From Geobacteraceae bacterium GWC2_55_20 (GTDB lineage Bacteria; Desulfobacterota; Desulfuromonadia; Geobacterales; Pseudopelobacteraceae), in contig MGZK01000154.1 of assembly GCA_001802125.1 (NCBI GenBank), forward strand, positions 1 to 64,000: a stretch of DNA of 64,000 nucleotides, given 5' to 3'. Positions 1 through 8,694 of the stretch are shown one piece after another; within the stretch, counting starts at the first letter, position 1; each line of letters starts with the position of its first letter. The position numbers were made by a program, and so were the translations under genes. Under the pieces are notes generated by a model, which did no database searches, was not told the DNA's origin, and saw nothing but the letters and a program-made list of their open reading frames with translations.

Positions 1-463
1 TACCATTAGAAAATGTCTCAACAGATCCTTTGATCTCAATAAAACCGCCTGCCGACGGATAGAATGTCTGTGCGACGCTGCCGGCTTGATATCCTGTAGT
101 ACCACTGACCCTGGCTTGCAAGCCATCTCCGGTAAAATCGACATAACAAGGGCATGTCACAATGGTTTCGTCATACAGCAGGTTTGGGCAAAGACTCTCT
201 GGAGGAAACCATGCCGGTTGACGACATCTATGGGTGCTGGAGTTTCCCTCGACTATAAAAAATGGACCACAGTAACAATTATAAATATCACAACTGGCGC
301 CCTTGGCATCCGTATCGCTGGCGTCAACGCATTGTGACGTCGTTGATGGTGTGCAACTGTCGTGCGATGCCTGTGCCGGTGTATGCATGCTTAAGAAAGC
401 GATGGCGATGATAACAACGCGGATCAACAACTTTGCGGCAGACTGTTTTAGTCGGCTAGGCAT
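1..463 (-). CDS. Cys-rich secreted protein, 3' end cut by window edge
   Basis: The minus strand is open for 154 codons from an ATG at 463 to the window edge, with no stop, so the C-terminus is missing. A TAAGGAG ribosome site lies about 10 bases upstream of the start. The N-terminus (MPSRLKQSAAKLL, a hydrophobic run of about 12 residues, then AQA-SHD) is a signal peptide with likely cleavage near residue 33. The mature part is rich in cysteine, with motifs such as CDIYNCYCG and TCPCY, suggesting disulfide bonds or metal binding outside the cytoplasm. I do not recognise a family. Plus-strand open frames over the same bases lack these signs and are taken as shadows. Confidence 0.7.
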   Translation of the reverse strand, partial: MPSRLKQSAAKLLIRVVIIAIAFLSMHTPAQASHDSCTPSTTSQCVDASDTDAKGASCDIYNCYCGPFFIVEGNSSTHRCRQPAWFPPESLCPNLLYDETIVTCPCYVDFTGDGLQARVSGTTGYQAGSVAQTFYPSAGGFIEIKGSVETFSNG

Positions 464-778
464 GGTCACTAAGCTCCTTATGTTTGGAATACTGTTGCCC
501 TGTCATAAAACATCCTTCAATTACAGTAGCAACAACGGGTACTGGGACAAATCCAAGGCTTGGTACTGCAGATTATGAGCACATTGTCGGAGGGCATTAC
601 GAAGGGAAATGTTGAATGACCCGAAAATGACTGTCCGAAAAACTTTCAAATCAGCGGCAAGGTATGCCAAATATCTCCAATTGACAAGATGTATTTGTAG
701 TATGCTTTGTAAATATCTGCAGATATTATGTAAGTATACTTTATTAATTATAATGGCTTTTTAGAATATTCTCTGACC
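464..778. other. AT-rich intergenic region between divergent genes
   Basis: About 315 bases between the divergently transcribed Cys-rich protein and the XRE regulator. It is clearly more AT-rich than the rest of the window, especially from 660 to 765. I see no convincing gene. It contains a perfect 16-base palindrome (712-727) and a possible TATAAT (749-754) in front of the regulator. Confidence 0.6.
712..727. promoter_or_regulatory. Perfect 16-bp palindrome, candidate operator
   Basis: AATATCTGCAGATATT is a perfect inverted repeat 51 bases before the XRE gene and 20 bases before a possible TATAAT element at 749-754. XRE regulators often bind such dyads at their own promoters, so autoregulation is a reasonable inference. 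Binding itself is not shown. Confidence 0.4.
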
Positions 779-1132
779 ATGGAAATCATGGGGATAGAGG
801 ATAAAGAATATCTGCAATTGCTCGGAAATAGGGTTCGGGATTTTCGTAAAGCGATGGGGTTGACACAGGAGAAGCTAGCAGAATTAGCCGGCATTTCTCC
901 AACCTATGTCAGCAACATTGAGATCGGAAAATATAATGTTACTGTTTGTGTCATTAAACGAATAAGCGCCTCTCTGCACGTGCCAGCGGCCCAGCTATTT
1001 GATTTCAATTCAGGCAAGGTTGAACGGGACGAACTGATAAAGACTGTAGTTGAGATTAAAAGTCTCAACAGTAAAGAGCAAAAGCTCATATTGGAAACAA
1101 TCAAGGGAATGCTGGTCGGGATAAAAGAATGA
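779..1132 (+). CDS. XRE-family helix-turn-helix regulator
   Basis: A 117-residue DNA-binding protein. Residues about 12-66 form a Cro/C1-type HTH, with the pattern GNRVRDFRKAMGLTQEKLAE, then ISPTYVSNIE as recognition helix. The C-terminal 45 residues are charged and probably helical, perhaps for dimerisation. Starts at 779 or 788 are both possible, as neither has a strong ribosome site. It stands alone in an AT-rich stretch and lies divergent from the Cys-rich protein, with a palindrome between them, so it may control that gene and itself. The composition differs from the neighbouring nuo region, which suggests recent acquisition. The target is unknown. Confidence 0.85.
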   Translation: MEIMGIEDKEYLQLLGNRVRDFRKAMGLTQEKLAELAGISPTYVSNIEIGKYNVTVCVIKRISASLHVPAAQLFDFNSGKVERDELIKTVVEIKSLNSKEQKLILETIKGMLVGIKE

Positions 1133-1238
1133 TTGCTTGAACATTGAAATTAGTAACTATTACCGAAAACCAGTTTTGCCCGATTTCTGCCGTGATTTCC
1201 GCTTGCCACGCCGCCCAAAGCAACTATAATACCGCTCC

Positions 1239-1715
1239 ATGATCCCCCTTTCCCTGAAACAGGAACTGCAACAACGCGTAGCCCGGGCCGTCACCAGTCG
1301 CGAAGCCGCAGTGGACGTGATGAAAGAGCTACAGCGCCACTACGGCTGGCTGAGCGACGAGGCGGTCGTGGAAGCGGCCGAACTGCTGGAGCTGACGCCG
1401 CTGCAGGTCGAGGAGCTGGCCACCTTCTACGAGATGATCTACCGCCGGCCGGTGGGGCGGCATGTGATCCACGTCTGCGATTCGATCTCCTGCTGGAGCA
1501 TGGGGGGCGAAAGCCTGCTGCAACAGTTCGAAAAGCTTTTGGGGATTGCGGCCGGCGGCACAACCGCCGACGGCGTCTTCACCTTGCTCCCCTGCTGCTG
1601 CCTGGGCAACTGCGGCAACGCCCCGGCGGTGATGGTCGGCGAGCGTCAGTTCGGCCCGGTCTCGCCCGCAATCGCCCCGGCCCTGCTGACCGAACTTCGC
1701 AATACCCCCTGCTGA
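1239..1715 (+). CDS. nuoE: NADH:quinone oxidoreductase subunit E (24 kDa type)
   Basis: A 158-residue thioredoxin-like [2Fe-2S] protein of the NuoE/HoxE family. An N-terminal helical bundle (about 1-75) is followed by the cluster domain. The ligands are seen as HVCDSISCW (two Cys) and CCCLGNCGNAP (two Cys). In complex I or NAD-linked hydrogenases it works with NuoF at the NADH-oxidising tip on the cytoplasmic side. It starts a same-strand series with nuoF and nuoG, but 7 kb separates it from nuoF. No membrane subunits (NuoA, H, J-N) follow in this window, so the partner could be a distant complex I or a soluble enzyme. The start ATG lacks an obvious ribosome site. Confidence 0.93.
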   Translation: MIPLSLKQELQQRVARAVTSREAAVDVMKELQRHYGWLSDEAVVEAAELLELTPLQVEELATFYEMIYRRPVGRHVIHVCDSISCWSMGGESLLQQFEKLLGIAAGGTTADGVFTLLPCCCLGNCGNAPAVMVGERQFGPVSPAIAPALLTELRNTPC

Positions 1716-1724
1716 ACCGTTTGC

Positions 1725-2471
1725 ATGCGGCGGCTGATCCTGCTCATCATGCTGCTCCCGCTGGCCCTGGCGATTCACGCCACTGCCGCAGACGCAGACA
1801 ACCCCTTTCCCCTGATCTGGAGCGGTTTTTCCACCTCGTTTGCCGGTCGCAGCCCGGAGCAGCGCCACAACGCCGCCCTGGCCGGCCGCTATATCGACGG
1901 TTCCATCATTCCTCCGGGCGGCATCTTCAGCTTCAACGAACTGGTCGGCGGCCGCAGCCGCGGCAAGGGTTACGATAGCGCGCCCTTTCTGACCTCGGAC
2001 GGATTGATGCGGGAGACCCCCGGCGGCGGCATCTGCCAGCTGGCCTCCACCATCTACAACGCCGGACTGCTGGGGGGGCTGGAGGTGGTCGAACGCCATC
2101 CCCACTCACGCACCGTGCTGCATGTGCCCCCCGGCCGCGACGCCACCATCGCCTCCTGGCGCAAGGACCTCAAACTGCGAAACCCTTTCCCGCATCCGCT
2201 CCAGATCAGGATCAGCAGCGACGACAAGCGCCTGACCGTGTCGCTGCGCTCGCCGCTGGAGAAGGATTTCAGCGTCGAGATCAATACCGAACAGGTGTTG
2301 CTGGAGCCGCTGGCCGTGGCCGGAAAAGCGCTTCAGGGGCAGAAAGGCGGGCGCGGTTTTTCCACCGCCACCTGGCGCTTGATCAGGAAGGATGGTGTCG
2401 AACGCAAGGAACTGTTGTCGGAGGATGTCTATCCCGCGCCGAGCCGGATCATCGCCGGGGGTGGGGAATGA
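1725..2471 (+). CDS. Exported VanW-like protein
   Basis: A 248-residue protein with a signal peptide (MRRLILLIMLLPLALAIHATAA). The body matches the VanW family: NAALAGRYIDGSIIPPGGIFSFNE, then GYDSAPFL and a TPGGGICQLASTIYNA core (about residues 55-115). VanW occurs in some vancomycin resistance clusters and in many environmental bacteria; its biochemistry is not settled. It starts 9 bases after nuoE and its end overlaps the next gene by 4 bases, so the genes are co-transcribed. With the next two exported proteins it forms an envelope group embedded in the nuo series. Confidence 0.85.
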   Translation: MRRLILLIMLLPLALAIHATAADADNPFPLIWSGFSTSFAGRSPEQRHNAALAGRYIDGSIIPPGGIFSFNELVGGRSRGKGYDSAPFLTSDGLMRETPGGGICQLASTIYNAGLLGGLEVVERHPHSRTVLHVPPGRDATIASWRKDLKLRNPFPHPLQIRISSDDKRLTVSLRSPLEKDFSVEINTEQVLLEPLAVAGKALQGQKGGRGFSTATWRLIRKDGVERKELLSEDVYPAPSRIIAGGGE

Positions 2472-3088
2472 AGCGTTCGGGATGGTTGTTTTTGCTCGCC
2501 AAAGGCCTGCTTGCCGTTTTACTGATTGCGGTCATGTTCCTCATTCCGGATGCAGCCCGGGCCGAGCCCGGATACAGCAAAACCGAAAAACAGGCGCTAC
2601 TGGGTTACGCCCGCAGCTGCCTGACTGCCCGCTTGTCGGGAGCCCCCGCACCGACAGCGCCGGAATTCGCCACCCGGCAGCAGCGGGCCTGTTTCGTGAC
2701 CTTTTTCAATGGCAGGCGAGTCTTCGCCTGCTTCGGCGGATTCACGCCCCGCCGGGCCACGCTGGCCGAAGAGATCGATGAGAACGTCCGGCTGGCGCTG
2801 AAAAACGACGGCCGCGCCCGCAGGGCGACCCCTGACACCGCGGCGCGGGCCGGCCTGCAGATCACCTTTCCGCTGGGCCAACCGGAGCGGGTTTTGGACT
2901 ACCGCAGCATCGACCCGTCCCGCGAGGGGATGCTCGTGGAGGGCGCGAGCGGCGGGGTGGCCTTTGTGCCGGGCGAGGCCCGCACCGCCAGCTGGGCCTT
3001 CCGCGAGGCGCTGCGCCGCCTGGGTGAGCGCGACCCGGCGGCGGTGGCGGTCTACCGCTTCAGGGCGGAGGCGATTTCGACCAGGTGA
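2468..3088 (+). CDS. Exported AMMECR1-like domain protein
   Basis: A 206-residue protein with a signal peptide ending near DAARA-EPGY (residue about 33). Residues 65-190 resemble the AMMECR1 fold: a strand and turn FVTFFNGRRVFACFGG followed by PRRATLAEEIDENVRLAL, a later GLQITFPL strand, and DPSREGMLVEG. In typical AMMECR1 proteins the first motif reads RGCIG and the protein is cytoplasmic, so an exported variant is unusual. The function of the family is unknown. It overlaps the VanW-like gene by 4 bases (ATGA type) and probably shares its transcript. The family assignment comes from remembered patterns and is only moderately secure. Confidence 0.65.
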   Translation: MKRSGWLFLLAKGLLAVLLIAVMFLIPDAARAEPGYSKTEKQALLGYARSCLTARLSGAPAPTAPEFATRQQRACFVTFFNGRRVFACFGGFTPRRATLAEEIDENVRLALKNDGRARRATPDTAARAGLQITFPLGQPERVLDYRSIDPSREGMLVEGASGGVAFVPGEARTASWAFREALRRLGERDPAAVAVYRFRAEAISTR

Positions 3089-3273
3089 CGGCGATGGTTT
3101 AGGGGGCGTTCACGGTTGTCGCTGTTGAACCATGCTGTTCCCTGATTCGACAAATGATCTATCAAGTTCCTGGAGCCAACGACTACGCCAGAACCCGGCA
3201 TCGCTTTTCAAGCGATGTCTCACTGTGGTGTATGATCAGTTATTGACGCTTCTGCCTGTTGAAAGGAGTCCCC

Positions 3274-6200
3274 ATGAAACCGTTTCGCAGCCTGTTCCCA
3301 CTCCTGCTGATTCTCCTGACACTTTGGGTTCCGATCACCGCCTCGGCTGCCTCAAAACTGCTGGAAGTTCGGGGCGCGGTCATGTCGGCCGAGACAAACA
3401 AACCGGTGGGCGGGGCCGCGATCTCCTTCTTCAGCCGTGGCGACAGGGGACTGTCCGCCACGGCGGCCGCCAGGAGCGTTGCGGACGGCGAGGGACGATT
3501 CCGGGTCAGCCTCCCGCCCGGTGCCTATGCCTGGTTTGCCGGCGCCGACGGTTTCGGAACCCTGCAGAACGGCACTTCGGTGAAGGACAAACCGGTCGAA
3601 CTGAACACGGTCTACCTGCGCAAACCGGCCCGGTTGTCAGGGCGGATCGTTGACGGCGCCGGCGCGCCGGTGGCCGGGGTTACTATTGCCGCGGACCGCT
3701 TCAACCGGGTAGTCAGCGGGTCCGACGGCCGCTTCAGTTTCGACGGGCTGGACCCCCATGGCTATGAGCCGTCCCTGGCCCGGCCGGGCTGGGTGCTGGA
3801 GAAGAGCGACTATTACTATCTCGCTCCCGGTGAAAAAAAGGATGCGGGCGACCTGGTGCTGCGCCGCGCCGCCGCGCTCAAGGCGCTTGTCACCGTAGTG
3901 GAAAACGGCAAGCCCCGGAAGATTGACAGTATCCGCTTCAACCTGAGCGGCAGCTCGATCTACCGCTCGCTCAAGGCCGACAAACGCGGTATGGCGCTGT
4001 TTTCCGACCTGCCGCCGGGACGCTACTCCGTTTCCGTGTCTGATGAACGCCTGAAGGAGACCCGCCAGGAGCTGGAAATCAGCGAAGGGCGCAACAGCCT
4101 GATAACGCTGGTGGCGGAGTTGAAACCGCCCACGCTGAGCATCGAGGAGTACAGCGAGGTTTTCCTGCCGGACAAGCCGGTCACGCTGCGCGCCAACAGC
4201 CTGCGGGTCGAAAAGGGGGAGGCGCTGCTGTTCCGCGTACCGGCGGCCGCGCTGCTGGATGGTTCGGCCGACCCGCGCCAGCCGGATTCGATTGCGGTTG
4301 CCGCGCTGCAGCGGGTTGCCGGGATTCCGGTCGCATTCAAGGCGCGCCGCGACAGTTACGGACGTTTCGGCCGCATCCCGCTGCCCGGACTGCCGCCGGG
4401 CGGTTATCTGCTGGAGCTGAAGGGGGGCGGCGCCACGGCCCGTTTCGGATTCCTGGTGACCCGGCTGGGGCTGGTGGCCAAGACTTCGCCCGGCGGCACC
4501 CTGCTGTTTGCCACCGATCTGCTGAGCGGAGCGCCGCTGGCGGGTGTCGAGATCGGCTCGCTGCCCGCCAGCGGCAGCGCCGTCAGCGACCGGGAGGGGC
4601 TGGCCCTCTGGAAAGGCGCCGACGCTGCGACACGCCTGACCGGGCGCAGCGGCGACAGCCTGGCCTTCCTGGAACTGCCCGGCCAAAATCCGGGGGAAAA
4701 GGGCGCCGCGATCAAGGGCTATGTCTACACCGACCGTCCCGCCTACCGGCCGGGCCAGACCGTTTTCTACAAGGGGGTGCTGCGCCAGAGGGAGGGGGAG
4801 GGGTACCGGCTCCCCGCGCCGGACAAACTGCAGGTTACCGTGAAGGACGACAATGACAAAGCGGTCTGCGAGTCTGAAGCGTTCCTTTCGGCCAACGGCT
4901 CCTTCAGTGGCGAGTGCCTGCTGCCGGCCGTTCCGGCGCTGGGTGATTATGTCATCAGCGCCGCCGGCAACGGCCAGAACTGGCAGGGCTCTTTCAAGGT
5001 GCTGGAGTACCGCAAGCCGGAGTTCGAGGTCAAGGTGTCGGCCGACCGCAAATTCCTGGTGGCCGGCGACAGCGGCCGGGTCAGCGTGACGGCCCGCTAC
5101 TACTTCGGCGCGCCGGTGGCCGGGGGCAAGCTGGTCTGGCGCGTCTACTCCAGGCCGGAGTGGAGCCTGGGCGGCGATGAAGATAGTGATGGCCATGACG
5201 AAGAGGACCGCTTCGGCGGCGGTTACGCCGATTTCATCGGCGAGGGGGAGGTCAGGCTGGACGGGAACGGCGAAGTGCTGATACCGCTGACGGCCAGGAG
5301 CCATGACATGCCCTACAGCTATACCCTGGAGGCCGATGTCAGCGACGCCTCGTCCCGCCAAGTCTCGGCCTCGGGCAGCGTGACCGTGGTGCCGTCGCTG
5401 GTGTCGCTCAAGGTCGGGACCGGCAATTACCTGGTCCGGCCGGGCGAGCCGCAGCAGGTCAACATCAGGGCCGCCAGCTGGGAAGGCGCGCCCCGGACGC
5501 TGCCGGTACGGCTCTCTTTCGGCCGACAGGTCTACGATAAAAAATCCCGCTCCCACAGCTGGCGGGAGGCGGACAGCAGCATCCTGCGCACCGCGGCCGA
5601 CGGCAGCGCCCGTACCGTTTTTGCTTTTCCCGAACCCGGCTACTGGCAGGTCAGGGCCGAGGCGGCCGACGAGGCCGGGCGCAAATCCGTCGCGACCGCG
5701 TCGGTCTGGGTCTGGAAGGAGGGCTTCTCCTGGGAGGGTTCCTATCGCCAGCTGGAGGCCGAGTTCGACCGCAAGAGCTACAAGCCGGGCCAGACCGCCC
5801 GCCTGATCCTGCGTGCCCCGGCCATTGGCGGCAGCCTGCTGCTGACCCTGGAGGGGCGCGACATTTCCGAACGGAGGGTGGTGCCGCTCAAGGGGCTGGT
5901 GGAGGTGGTCGCGATTCCGGTCAGCGAGGCCCAGGCCCCCTATATGCATGTCTCGGCGCTGACGGTGGCCGGCGGCCGCTTCCACAGCCGCACCCTGCCG
6001 CTTAAGGTCGATCACCAGCCGGACAGGCTGGATCTCAAGGTCACCACCGACAGGCCGGTTTACGGGCCGGGTGACCCGGTCAGGCTGACCGTGTCTTCCG
6101 CCAGCTCCGGCAAGCCGCTGCCGGCCGAGCTTTCGCTGGCGGTGGTGGACGAGGCCATCTTTGCCATTGCCCGGGAACGGGCCGACGATATCTGGCAGTT

Positions 6201-8424
6201 CTTTCGCGGCAATCGCGAGCACCTGGTGACCACGCTGCACTCCTTCCCGCGGGTCTACCTGGGGGGCGCGGCCAAGGAGTCGGTCGTTGCCGCTGCGGCG
6301 GATGACGGCCTGAAGGGGCTCAAGATCCGCAAGATCTTCAAGGACACCGCCGCCTGGTTCCCGCTGCTGGAAACGAAAGCCGACGGCAGCGCCACGGCCG
6401 AGTTCACGCTGCCGGACAACCTGACCAGCTGGCGGGCCACCGCCGTGGGGCACACCCCGGCCGGGCAGTTCGGCAGCGGCCGGGAAAAATTCATCGCCAG
6501 GCTGGAACTGATGGCCCGTCTGGCTCCGCCCCGCTTCCTGACCGTGGGGGACGAGCTGCGACTGCCGGGGGTGATCACCAGCATGAGCGACAGTCAGCAG
6601 TCTGTCCATGGCCGTTTCGAGGCCGGCGGGCTGACCCTGCTGGGTGATCCGGCTTTCAGCGGCAGCATCGCCGCGCGCGGCGAATTGCGGGCCGAAATCG
6701 GGGTGCGGGCCGATGCGGCCGGCAAGGCCATCCTGCGATTGTCCGCCAAAGGCGACACCAGGGGCGATGCGATGGAGCTGACCCTGCCGGTGCTGCCGCG
6801 CTCCATTGCGCGCGAGGTGTCCGGCGGCATTGCCCTGAGGGAGCAGGAGTCCGCTACAGAGCTGCTGCTGCCGCCGGAGGCCCTGGCCGGTACGGCCCGG
6901 CTGAATCTGGGCTTTGCCCCGACCATCGCCGCCAGCCTGAACAGCGCCATCGACCGGCTGGTGGAGTTCCCCTACGGCTGCGTCGAACAGACCCTGTCGC
7001 GCTTCATCCCGGCCGTGCATGCCCGGGCACTGCTGGACAGGTCCGGCTGGCAGCCCGATCCGGCTGTCGCGGCCAAACTGCCGCTGGTGATGGCCGAGGG
7101 GATCAGGCGGCTGGAGGAGATGCAGCACGAGGATGGCGGCTGGGGCTGGTGGAAGAACGATAGCAGCAGCCTGACCATGACCGCCCATGCCGTCTACGGA
7201 CTGGGACTGGCGAAGCGGGCCGGCCTGGCCGTTCCCGATAACCTGCTAAAGCGCGGTCTGGCGGCGCTGGAGCAGCAGATGCCGGGTGCGCTGACCGACG
7301 ACCTGCCCCGCGCCAGCCGGGCCCTGGCGGTCAACGGCATGCGCAGCGAGGCCCAGGAAAAGAGGGTCGTTGCTGCCTGGAAGTCGCTGCCGCTTTCGGA
7401 ACGCCTGGCCTATGGCGAGGCGCTGGCTTTCGGCGACCGCAAGCAGGAGCTTGAGCCGCTGATCGAACAGCTGAAAAAGGAGCTGCAATACGAGGGGCAG
7501 GCCGCCTATCTGAAGGGCGCCGGGGCCGAGTCCTGGTGGTACGGCTGGCGCTGGGGTTCATCGGCGGTGGAGAGCAGCGCCGCGATGCTGTCGCTGCTGG
7601 TCCGGCACGACCCGGCCGATCCGCTGGCGGCGCGGCTGGCAGCTTTCCTGGCCCGCCGCCAGCAGGGGGGGTGGTGGCGCACCACCACCGCCTCGGCCGC
7701 CGCGGTGACGGCGCTGGCCGACTATGTGGCCGCCAGCGGCGAAGCTTCGGCCAGCTATAGCGCCAGGGCTACTCTCGACGGCAGCGAACTGGCCAGCTGG
7801 CGGGTGGAAAACGGCCGGCTGGTCTCGGGCGCTCCCCGCATCATCGTACCGGCGGATAAACTGAAACAGGGCCTGAACCGGCTGACCATGTCCAAGGACG
7901 GCCCCGGAGCGGCTTACCTGGCGGCCGCTCTGGAATACCAGGTCGCGCCGGAAGCGGCCGGCTCCTCCGCCGGCCTGAAGCTGGAACGGACCATGTACAG
8001 GATCACCACCACCGGGAGCGGCAGCAGCTGGCGGCGTGAATACACCCGGCTCAAGCCGGGCGAAGCGCTCAGGCCCGGCGATGACGTGGATGTGCGCCTG
8101 ACCGTGGAGAACCTGCGCCAACTGGAATACGTGATCATCGAGGACCGCCTGCCGGCCGGGTTCGAATCGCGCGAGACCGACCGCGACCCGCGTTTCAGCG
8201 ATGAAGCCTCCTACCAGGGGTGGTATTCCAACCGTGAGCGGCGCGACGAGAAACTGGCCTTCTTCATCACCAGCCTGCCGGCCGGGCGGTACGAATTCCG
8301 CCATGTGATCTATCCTGAGCTGGAGGGGCGCATGCTGGCGCTGCCGGCCGCGGCCTGGCCGATGTACCAGCCGGAATTGCGGGGGGAGAGCGAGGCCTGG
8401 AGGATGGAAGTCAGGGGGCGATAA
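3274..8424 (+). CDS. Bacterial alpha-2-macroglobulin, thioester intact
   Basis: A 1716-residue periplasmic protein. The ATG at 3274 is preceded by AAAGGAG; a TTG at 3259 overlaps that site and is rejected. The signal peptide ends near ASA-ASK, with no lipobox, so it is not a lipoprotein. Residues about 30-190 look like two carboxypeptidase-regulatory-like beta domains (VRGAVMSAETNKPVGG and LSGRIVDGAGAPVAGV). A long series of macroglobulin beta domains follows, then the thioester motif YGCVEQTLSRF with Cys at about 1236 and an alpha-helical thioester domain. The family traps foreign proteases. In many genomes it pairs with penicillin-binding protein 1C, but no such gene lies nearby; the neighbours are nuoE and nuoF. 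Confidence 0.93.
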   Translation: MKPFRSLFPLLLILLTLWVPITASAASKLLEVRGAVMSAETNKPVGGAAISFFSRGDRGLSATAAARSVADGEGRFRVSLPPGAYAWFAGADGFGTLQNGTSVKDKPVELNTVYLRKPARLSGRIVDGAGAPVAGVTIAADRFNRVVSGSDGRFSFDGLDPHGYEPSLARPGWVLEKSDYYYLAPGEKKDAGDLVLRRAAALKALVTVVENGKPRKIDSIRFNLSGSSIYRSLKADKRGMALFSDLPPGRYSVSVSDERLKETRQELEISEGRNSLITLVAELKPPTLSIEEYSEVFLPDKPVTLRANSLRVEKGEALLFRVPAAALLDGSADPRQPDSIAVAALQRVAGIPVAFKARRDSYGRFGRIPLPGLPPGGYLLELKGGGATARFGFLVTRLGLVAKTSPGGTLLFATDLLSGAPLAGVEIGSLPASGSAVSDREGLALWKGADAATRLTGRSGDSLAFLELPGQNPGEKGAAIKGYVYTDRPAYRPGQTVFYKGVLRQREGEGYRLPAPDKLQVTVKDDNDKAVCESEAFLSANGSFSGECLLPAVPALGDYVISAAGNGQNWQGSFKVLEYRKPEFEVKVSADRKFLVAGDSGRVSVTARYYFGAPVAGGKLVWRVYSRPEWSLGGDEDSDGHDEEDRFGGGYADFIGEGEVRLDGNGEVLIPLTARSHDMPYSYTLEADVSDASSRQVSASGSVTVVPSLVSLKVGTGNYLVRPGEPQQVNIRAASWEGAPRTLPVRLSFGRQVYDKKSRSHSWREADSSILRTAADGSARTVFAFPEPGYWQVRAEAADEAGRKSVATASVWVWKEGFSWEGSYRQLEAEFDRKSYKPGQTARLILRAPAIGGSLLLTLEGRDISERRVVPLKGLVEVVAIPVSEAQAPYMHVSALTVAGGRFHSRTLPLKVDHQPDRLDLKVTTDRPVYGPGDPVRLTVSSASSGKPLPAELSLAVVDEAIFAIARERADDIWQFFRGNREHLVTTLHSFPRVYLGGAAKESVVAAAADDGLKGLKIRKIFKDTAAWFPLLETKADGSATAEFTLPDNLTSWRATAVGHTPAGQFGSGREKFIARLELMARLAPPRFLTVGDELRLPGVITSMSDSQQSVHGRFEAGGLTLLGDPAFSGSIAARGELRAEIGVRADAAGKAILRLSAKGDTRGDAMELTLPVLPRSIAREVSGGIALREQESATELLLPPEALAGTARLNLGFAPTIAASLNSAIDRLVEFPYGCVEQTLSRFIPAVHARALLDRSGWQPDPAVAAKLPLVMAEGIRRLEEMQHEDGGWGWWKNDSSSLTMTAHAVYGLGLAKRAGLAVPDNLLKRGLAALEQQMPGALTDDLPRASRALAVNGMRSEAQEKRVVAAWKSLPLSERLAYGEALAFGDRKQELEPLIEQLKKELQYEGQAAYLKGAGAESWWYGWRWGSSAVESSAAMLSLLVRHDPADPLAARLAAFLARRQQGGWWRTTTASAAAVTALADYVAASGEASASYSARATLDGSELASWRVENGRLVSGAPRIIVPADKLKQGLNRLTMSKDGPGAAYLAAALEYQVAPEAAGSSAGLKLERTMYRITTTGSGSSWRREYTRLKPGEALRPGDDVDVRLTVENLRQLEYVIIEDRLPAGFESRETDRDPRFSDEASYQGWYSNRERRDEKLAFFITSLPAGRYEFRHVIYPELEGRMLALPAAAWPMYQPELRGESEAWRMEVRGR

Positions 8425-8474
8425 GTGATTCCAGTTCAGCTTCTTCGGGTTAGGTTCTTGCTGTGGTCTTAATT

Positions 8475-8584
8475 ATCCCCCCTACCCTTGCGGGAGGGGG
8501 TTAGGGGGTGGGGGGAATTGCCACGAAGGAATTCCATTGCAGCTTCACCCACCCCTCAATCCCCTCCCGTCTAGGGAGGGGAGG
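8475..8584. repeat. Long GC-rich imperfect inverted repeat
   Basis: Two G/C-tract arms of about 38 bases (8475-8514 and 8546-8584) are inverted copies of each other. The shared core reads cgggagggggttagggggtg against the complement of a similar string, with a few mismatches and about 30 bases between. It fills most of the 270-base gap between the alpha-2-macroglobulin gene and nuoF, which holds no gene. It looks like a dispersed repeat that could form a strong hairpin. Confidence 0.75.
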
Positions 8585-8694
8585 CAGAAAGCAAAAAAAC
8601 AACCGGCCGGCACTGATTCCAATTCCATCTTGGATCTGAAACTGGAATGACTTGTCTGGGAGCCCGTGCAATGGTATGCTCCCGGACACTTGCC

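Noticed and set aside
86..578. Two short plus-strand open frames at the left edge
   Set aside because: They lie antisense to a longer minus-strand frame with a signal peptide and a good ribosome site, and have no such signs themselves.
3637..7188. Minus-strand open frame of 1183 codons
   Set aside because: It is a shadow of the macroglobulin gene in GC-rich DNA; its composition (Gly, Arg, Gln, Ala-rich) has no domain signal.
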